Shown in pieces: positions 6,888 to 10,907 of a DNA stretch of 10,907 bases. The stretch is from CAYYJM01 sp964471755 (GTDB taxonomy: Bacteria; Planctomycetota; Planctomycetia; Gemmatales; Gemmataceae). Location of the stretch: the NCBI GenBank assembly GCA_964471755.1, contig CAYYJM010000225.1, forward strand, positions 1 through 10,907, given 5' to 3'. Within the stretch, counting starts at the first letter, position 1. Each line of letters opens with the position of its first letter. The notes below the pieces were generated by a model, which had not been told where the DNA came from, made no database searches, and worked only from the letters and a program-made list of their open reading frames with translations. Both the position numbers and the translations under genes were made by a program.

Positions 6888-8274
6888 GACCAGGAGTCCG
6901 GGTCTGGAGCAGATCCCGGGCCGCCTGGTAGCGTGAGGCGACGCCCGGCTGCGGGAACAGACCACCGATCAGGACCAGAGCGATCAGGATCAGGAAAGCC
7001 AACGATTCACGCGTCGTGAGCCAGATGGAGAAGTCCGAACGGTAGCGTCGGCCGGTGAACAGGAGCAGATAAACCCGCACCACGGCAATGCCATTCAGGG
7101 CACCCGCCAGGATCACCGCCAGGCCCACGAAGGGGTTGGCCTCGATCGCTCCGTCCACCAGCAACTCGGCCGAGATGAAGCCAAGCGTCCCCGGAAAGCC
7201 GACGCTCGCCAGGCCCATCAGCAGGAAGCAGGCCGCCAGCGTCGGCGCGTGTTCGTACAGACCGTGATAGTCGGCCAGCGACATGCGTCCGAAGCGAGCC
7301 TCCAGAGCGCGCAGCGTCAGGCCCAGGCCGGCCAGGGACAGGGCGACCGAGATCCACAGGCACAACGCTCCCGTCAGACTGATCGGCGTATGCAGTTCCA
7401 GACCGACGAGGACCAGCGACGCATGGCTGACAAAGGAGTAGGCGAAGAATCGCCGGGCCTCCCGCTGAACCACGGCCATGCCAGCGGCGTAGACCGCCGT
7501 CACCAGCGACGCCAGGCCGATCCCCTGCAAGACCACGTCCGGAGCGATCGGCAGCAGCAGTCGTAAAGCAGCGTAGACGCCAGTGATCGGCGTGACGACC
7601 AGCAAGCCCGTGATGAACGAGGCATGCTCGAACAGATCGACAATCCAGCAGTGGGCCGGCACCGTACCGCTGCGAAGCAGGATGGCCAGCATGAGCGGAA
7701 CCGTCGCCCAGGCGGTCCTCGTTCCCGGCTGCGCTCCAGGGCCGAGATCGGCCGGATCGACGAGAGCCCAGCCACCGACGAGCAGCACCACGAACAGGGT
7801 CGCATGCAAGGCGTAGACCCGCGTCGGCTTGCGCCGCCAGCGCAGCTCGAGCCACGGCGGAATCATGCTCAGCGAGAGCAAACCGATCAGCACCCACGGC
7901 ACCAGCGTCGCGAACGTCCCCAGACGGAGAGCCTCGTTGGCCAGGAGCCAGCCGAAGGCCACTCGCCCCATTTTCGTGCGAGCGGTCGCCAGGGCGGTGA
8001 CGAAATGGAGCAGGGCCACCAGCGGCAGCAGCGGAGCGCTGAGCGTGTCGAGCTGGAAGATCGGCCGACCGGAGAGACTCAGCCAACTGCTCGGCGTCGG
8101 CCCGGTCGCATAAAAGGCCCCGGAGGCGAGCAGCGAGCAGAGGAACGCGGCCGACGTGAAGGCCAGGCAGAGGCGGAAGGCCACGCTCCGACGACGGGCC
8201 AGAGAAACCAGGCCGGCTCCGATCAGCGGGATCAGCACCGACAGTTCGACCCAGGGCCAGGCTTGCCAGTTCAT
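6856..8274 (-). CDS. Second complex-I antiporter-like membrane subunit of the DAB locus (NuoM/NuoL-related)
   Basis: A 472-residue polytopic membrane protein of the proton-conducting NuoL/M/N and Mrp antiporter superfamily. It probably serves with DabA/DabB in the inner membrane. Family traces are the segment LLRSGTVPAHCWIVDLFEHA (about 199-218) followed by a TPITGVYAALRLLLP helix, QREARRFFAYSFVSHAS (270-286) in place of the family's DIK...AYS, and GLASVGFPGTLGFISAELL (354-372), which resembles NuoM's PGTSGF...E motif. The lysines expected in the first two motifs appear as R201 and R274/R275. ATG 8274 overlaps the dabB stop as ATGA and has GGGGAG 5 nt upstream, which supports this start. An open frame continues upstream but only antisense-free within dabB in another frame, so it is discounted. 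The tail PPAEPDGESL is encoded partly in a dispersed repeat. Membership of the superfamily is firm; its exact role is inferred. Confidence 0.75.
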   Translation of the reverse strand: MNWQAWPWVELSVLIPLIGAGLVSLARRRSVAFRLCLAFTSAAFLCSLLASGAFYATGPTPSSWLSLSGRPIFQLDTLSAPLLPLVALLHFVTALATARTKMGRVAFGWLLANEALRLGTFATLVPWVLIGLLSLSMIPPWLELRWRRKPTRVYALHATLFVVLLVGGWALVDPADLGPGAQPGTRTAWATVPLMLAILLRSGTVPAHCWIVDLFEHASFITGLLVVTPITGVYAALRLLLPIAPDVVLQGIGLASLVTAVYAAGMAVVQREARRFFAYSFVSHASLVLVGLELHTPISLTGALCLWISVALSLAGLGLTLRALEARFGRMSLADYHGLYEHAPTLAACFLLMGLASVGFPGTLGFISAELLVDGAIEANPFVGLAVILAGALNGIAVVRVYLLLFTGRRYRSDFSIWLTTRESLAFLILIALVLIGGLFPQPGVASRYQAARDLLQTRTPGPPAEPDGESL

Positions 8275-9659
8275 ACCGTCTCCCCGGGCTCTTCCGGATG
8301 CATGTCCACCACGTCCGATTCCCGCGACGGCGTTCCGCTCAGGAAATCGGTCCAGGCCCGTTCGAGCCGATCGCATCCCCGGAATAATCGCAGGAACGGA
8401 GTGGCAACGAAGTCCATCAACAGAGCGTCCAGGTAGCCGCGCTCCAGGGCCGCGCGATACACCCAGCGGCGAACCGACCCCGGCAGCTGACGACTGAACC
8501 AGCCCGTGCCGGAGGGGAGCTGACCACCGATGGCGTTCTCCAGCACGCGGTAGTCCTGCAACAGCGACGAGGCCCGCAGAAACTGCAAGGTCCGCAGCGA
8601 GGCGTGGCCGATCAGGTGGATCAGTGGAATCCAGCGCAGACCGAAGCCGATTTCCGCCACGATCAAACCGACCTGTGTCAAGGCGGCGAAGGCCAGGGCC
8701 GATTTGATGTCCGTCTGGACGCTGCCGACCAGGACGGCGTAAAGGGCGGTGGCCAGGCCAAGGGCGGCCACGATCAGCGACAGCACGAGCGAATCGTCCA
8801 GCACCGGCCCCAGCCGCAGCAGCAGGTACGCGCCCAGGTGGACCGAGAGCGAGCCGTAGAAGATGGCACTCGACGGCGTCGGCCCTTCCATCGCTCGGGG
8901 CAGCCAGCCCGAGAACGGGATCAGGGCCGACTTTCCGGCCGCAGCCAGGAGCAGCAGGCCGCCAATCAACAGCACCTGGTAGTCCGGCAACACCACCGGC
9001 CCTTCGGCCCACGACTGAAGACTGAGCAGCCGACCGAAATCTCCCTCGCTGGTCGTGTGATGCAGCACGATGGCCGCCAGCAGCAGGGCGGCGTCGGAGA
9101 TGCGGTAGATCACCCAGACCCAGAGCCCGTTGCGAACCGGAGCCGGTCGCTCATGGAAGAAGGCCACCAGCAGGGCCGACGACAGGCCGACGAGTTCCCA
9201 GCCGGCAAACAGCGTCTCGATCGTGCCGGCCAGGGACGCGACCACCATGCCGACCACGAAGATTGCATACAGGACGTGAAAGCGGCCAAAGCCCGGTTCC
9301 CGGTGCAGATACTGCCCCGTGAAGGCCCCGATCGTGCCGCACAGCACGAACGTGAGCAGGACCATCGGCAGCGACAGACCGTCGAAGATGAACTTGATCG
9401 AGAAGTGGTAGTGCGGGACGGTGACCCACTCCCCCAGAGTCAGGGTGTAGTCCGACAGTCCCGCTGCGACCATGATCACGGCCACGGCCGCGACGGTCAG
9501 CACGCCCAGGCCGTTGGCGAGCTGTACCACCTGAGTCGTCGCACGCTCGGTCAGCTGTCCGCCCAGCAGGGCAGGGAAGGCGATCACGATCAGCAGAGCC
9601 ACCGGAAGCACCACAACCACCACGGCCAGGCCCCGGAGCCACAGGTCCAGCTCAGCCAT
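8271..9659 (-). CDS. dabB: DabB: NuoL-like membrane subunit of the DAB inorganic carbon transporter
   Basis: The 462-residue membrane subunit is thought to couple cation (H+ or Na+) movement across the cytoplasmic membrane to CO2 hydration by its partner DabA, giving bicarbonate accumulation. It carries the complex-I antiporter signature: WELVG (E155), GKSALIPFSGWLPRAMEGPTPS (K243), QTDIKSALAFAALTQVG (K319) and HLIGHASLRTLQFL (H348, H352), with many transmembrane helices from residue 8 to about 365. The position that is Lys in NuoL's HAxxK helix is R356. It is shorter than NuoL (about 600 residues) and lacks the long lateral C-terminal helix, as is usual for DabB/MpsA. It starts at ATG 9659 with GAGGAGG 6 nt upstream; the first 8 bases overlap the end of dabA. 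Without dabA next door this could be taken for NADH dehydrogenase subunit 5, but no other complex I gene is visible. Confidence 0.85.
   Translation of the reverse strand: MAELDLWLRGLAVVVVVLPVALLIVIAFPALLGGQLTERATTQVVQLANGLGVLTVAAVAVIMVAAGLSDYTLTLGEWVTVPHYHFSIKFIFDGLSLPMVLLTFVLCGTIGAFTGQYLHREPGFGRFHVLYAIFVVGMVVASLAGTIETLFAGWELVGLSSALLVAFFHERPAPVRNGLWVWVIYRISDAALLLAAIVLHHTTSEGDFGRLLSLQSWAEGPVVLPDYQVLLIGGLLLLAAAGKSALIPFSGWLPRAMEGPTPSSAIFYGSLSVHLGAYLLLRLGPVLDDSLVLSLIVAALGLATALYAVLVGSVQTDIKSALAFAALTQVGLIVAEIGFGLRWIPLIHLIGHASLRTLQFLRASSLLQDYRVLENAIGGQLPSGTGWFSRQLPGSVRRWVYRAALERGYLDALLMDFVATPFLRLFRGCDRLERAWTDFLSGTPSRESDVVDMHPEEPGETV
8280..8285 (-). promoter_or_regulatory. Shine-Dalgarno site of the second antiporter-like gene
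   Basis: GGGGAG on the minus strand lies 5 nt before ATG 8274, inside the last codons of dabB. With the ATGA overlap it selects this start over upstream in-frame starts and suggests translational coupling. Confidence 0.65.
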
Positions 9660-10907
9660 GACTGGCCTCCTCGGTCGTCACCGGCTCGATCCGGGCGAAT
9701 TCGAGATGATCGCGCCAGCCGCGATACCAGTCCACCGACGACTGGACCACTCCCAGGCGATCGCTCCCCGGCTGGTAGGGCCGAAACTCCCCCTTCTGGA
9801 AGATCTGGAACTGGCCCGTCTCGGGATGCTGACTGACGAGTTGGACCCAGCCGTTGCGGACCAACTGTCCACCCGCCGGCAGGGCGTCGAGAACGTGGAG
9901 CAGGGTCTCCGGAGTCGCCTCGACGATGAGCAGGAGCCGAACTGGTTCGTGGATCTCGACCATCTGCCAGGGCAGACCCGTCCGCAGATCGCTGGCGGCT
10001 CCATCCATGACGCCCAGCATCGACGTGATGTTGTGCGGCAGCTTGCTGTTACATCCCCAGCCGACCGGATCGACGTGCGAGAAGTAGTACTCCAGGTTGA
10101 TGCCGCCACAGACCGGGAAGACGGCTCCCATCAGGCGGATCAGGATCGCGGCGTCCGGCGTGTCCCGGGCGGCATCGTAGGAAACCAGGAAGGCCCGACG
10201 ATCAAGGAACAGACCGCGCGTCCGACTTCGTCGGCCGACGTGGCAGAGGGCGTTGGTCGCATGACCGAGTTCGGGCCGCGTCTGGGACAGATCCTCCGAC
10301 CGGGCCTCGACGTGTTCGCGGGCCGCCTCGAAGGACAACTCCGGAGGGGCGGACAGGAAACGCCGACAGCGCTCGTGCGCATTCCGATCGCAGGTCGCCT
10401 CGATCTCCTGGACGATCCGCTCGAACTCTTCGCGATGGGTCGGCGGCACCTGGTCGATGTCGGCCCAGGTCACGCTGTCATTGCAGGTGTTGTGCAGAGC
10501 GCCGAGGAAGTGCGTCTCGGCGGGAACTGCGATGCCACGCCGGGTCAGTTCCGCACGCACCAGCGGATCGTTCAGAATGGCGGCGATCGCCCGGGCGTTC
10601 GGCGCACCAGCACTGCCGCCGCACGCGCCACAGTCATAGGCCGACTTGTGCGGATTGTTCAGGCTGCTCGACCCGTGGCCGAGGAGAACGACGAGGCGTG
10701 CGAATCCCGTGGTCAGGCTGATGTCGCGCAGCAGTCGCTCGCCGATGTCGATCCGCTCGGCGAGCGAGAAGCCGAGGCCGTCGCTGGTTGGTCCGGGAGC
10801 TGCCGCCTGGCGATTGAGGTGCAGTCGCGTCTTCGGCGGCGTCTGGACGAACCGACCGAACCGCTTCCGAAGTCGGGCCGTGAAACGCGGAAACAGAACC
10901 CGGGCGA
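9652..10907 (-). CDS. dabA: DabA: zinc-dependent carbonic-anhydrase-like subunit of the DAB inorganic carbon transporter (DUF2309/UPF0753), 5' end outside window
   Basis: The C-terminal 417 residues of DabA, open to the window edge. DabA is a cytoplasmic, membrane-attached beta-carbonic-anhydrase-like protein that hydrates CO2 to bicarbonate in an energy-coupled complex with DabB. The hallmark GHGSSSLNNPHKSAYDCGAC lies at about 10621-10680. Its His (codon 10675-10677) and Cys (10630-10632) are 15 residues apart, the same spacing as zinc ligands H524 and C539 of Halothiobacillus DabA. The other two ligands (Cys-x-Asp) are expected in the missing N-terminal part. Further family blocks are FLGALHNTCNDSV, GGINLEYYFSHVD, KLPHNITSMLGVMDGAASDL and GLPWQMVEIHEPVRL. 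A GTG at 10560 is an internal codon, not the start, because conserved sequence continues upstream of it. The stop overlaps dabB by 8 bp. No defect is seen in the visible part. Confidence 0.92.
   Translation of the reverse strand, partial: ARVLFPRFTARLRKRFGRFVQTPPKTRLHLNRQAAAPGPTSDGLGFSLAERIDIGERLLRDISLTTGFARLVVLLGHGSSSLNNPHKSAYDCGACGGSAGAPNARAIAAILNDPLVRAELTRRGIAVPAETHFLGALHNTCNDSVTWADIDQVPPTHREEFERIVQEIEATCDRNAHERCRRFLSAPPELSFEAAREHVEARSEDLSQTRPELGHATNALCHVGRRSRTRGLFLDRRAFLVSYDAARDTPDAAILIRLMGAVFPVCGGINLEYYFSHVDPVGWGCNSKLPHNITSMLGVMDGAASDLRTGLPWQMVEIHEPVRLLLIVEATPETLLHVLDALPAGGQLVRNGWVQLVSQHPETGQFQIFQKGEFRPYQPGSDRLGVVQSSVDWYRGWRDHLEFARIEPVTTEEASHG
9666..9672 (-). promoter_or_regulatory. Shine-Dalgarno site of dabB
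   Basis: GAGGAGG on the minus strand, 6 nt before ATG 9659, lies inside the end of dabA. It is the strongest ribosome site in the window and suggests high or independent re-initiation on dabB. Confidence 0.75.

Noticed and set aside
6153..6965. 270-codon minus-strand open frame opposite the FG-GAP region
   Set aside because: It crosses the Ns and is a shadow of the repeat-rich plus-strand gene; no domain is recognisable.
8275..9012. N-terminal extension of the antiporter-like gene
   Set aside because: It lies wholly over dabB in another frame, has Arg/Pro-rich non-membrane sequence, and ATG 8274 has a good ribosome site and ATGA overlap.
8271..9659. Reading dabB as part of respiratory complex I (nuoL)
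   Set aside because: It overlaps dabA, is shorter than NuoL, lacks the C-terminal lateral helix, and no other nuo genes are present.
8604..9836. 410-codon plus-strand open frame across dabB
   Set aside because: The product is rich in Gln, Arg and Asp with no domain, typical of the antisense of a GC-rich membrane-protein gene. dabB has clear motifs.

Overview
The window looks like a high-GC planctomycete chromosome, most likely a Gemmataceae- or Isosphaeraceae-like lineage. The clues are a secreted protein carrying the planctomycete-style N-terminal 'LESLEDRLAPA' motif, a large secreted HEAT-repeat/propeller-like protein, and a family-10 pectate lyase in a GC-rich context. The assignment rests on protein style only, with no marker gene. 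Five protein genes are visible. One runs off the right edge, and one contains a 10-N assembly gap.

Left part (1-1708): a minus-strand secreted pectate lyase (71-1480) is divergent from the plus-strand genes. The 228-bp divergent intergenic region holds a 13-C homopolymer, a short perfect inverted repeat and one copy of a dispersed repeat.

Middle (1709-6776): two plus-strand genes are separated by 52 bp, each with a clear Shine-Dalgarno site. The first encodes an exported HEAT-repeat protein with a propeller-like centre. The second encodes a surface protein with a beta-helix-like N-terminal half and a C-terminal FG-GAP/VCBS Ca2+-binding repeat region with a 52-residue period. The second gene is interrupted by ten Ns, and the sequence just before the Ns does not fit the repeat pattern.

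Right part (6856-10907): a minus-strand, overlapping three-gene set reads dabA (5' end outside the window), dabB, then a second, divergent complex-I antiporter-like membrane protein. DabA/DabB form an energy-coupled inorganic carbon (DAB/Mps-type) uptake system: DabA is a cytoplasmic beta-carbonic-anhydrase-like zinc protein and DabB a NuoL-like cation-conducting membrane subunit. The 8-bp and 4-bp gene overlaps suggest translational coupling, and therefore that the third protein is part of the same complex. That third subunit is the most interesting element here: the channel lysines usual in this family appear as arginines. The right-hand operon converges on the surface-protein gene, with 79 bp between stops and no convincing terminator.
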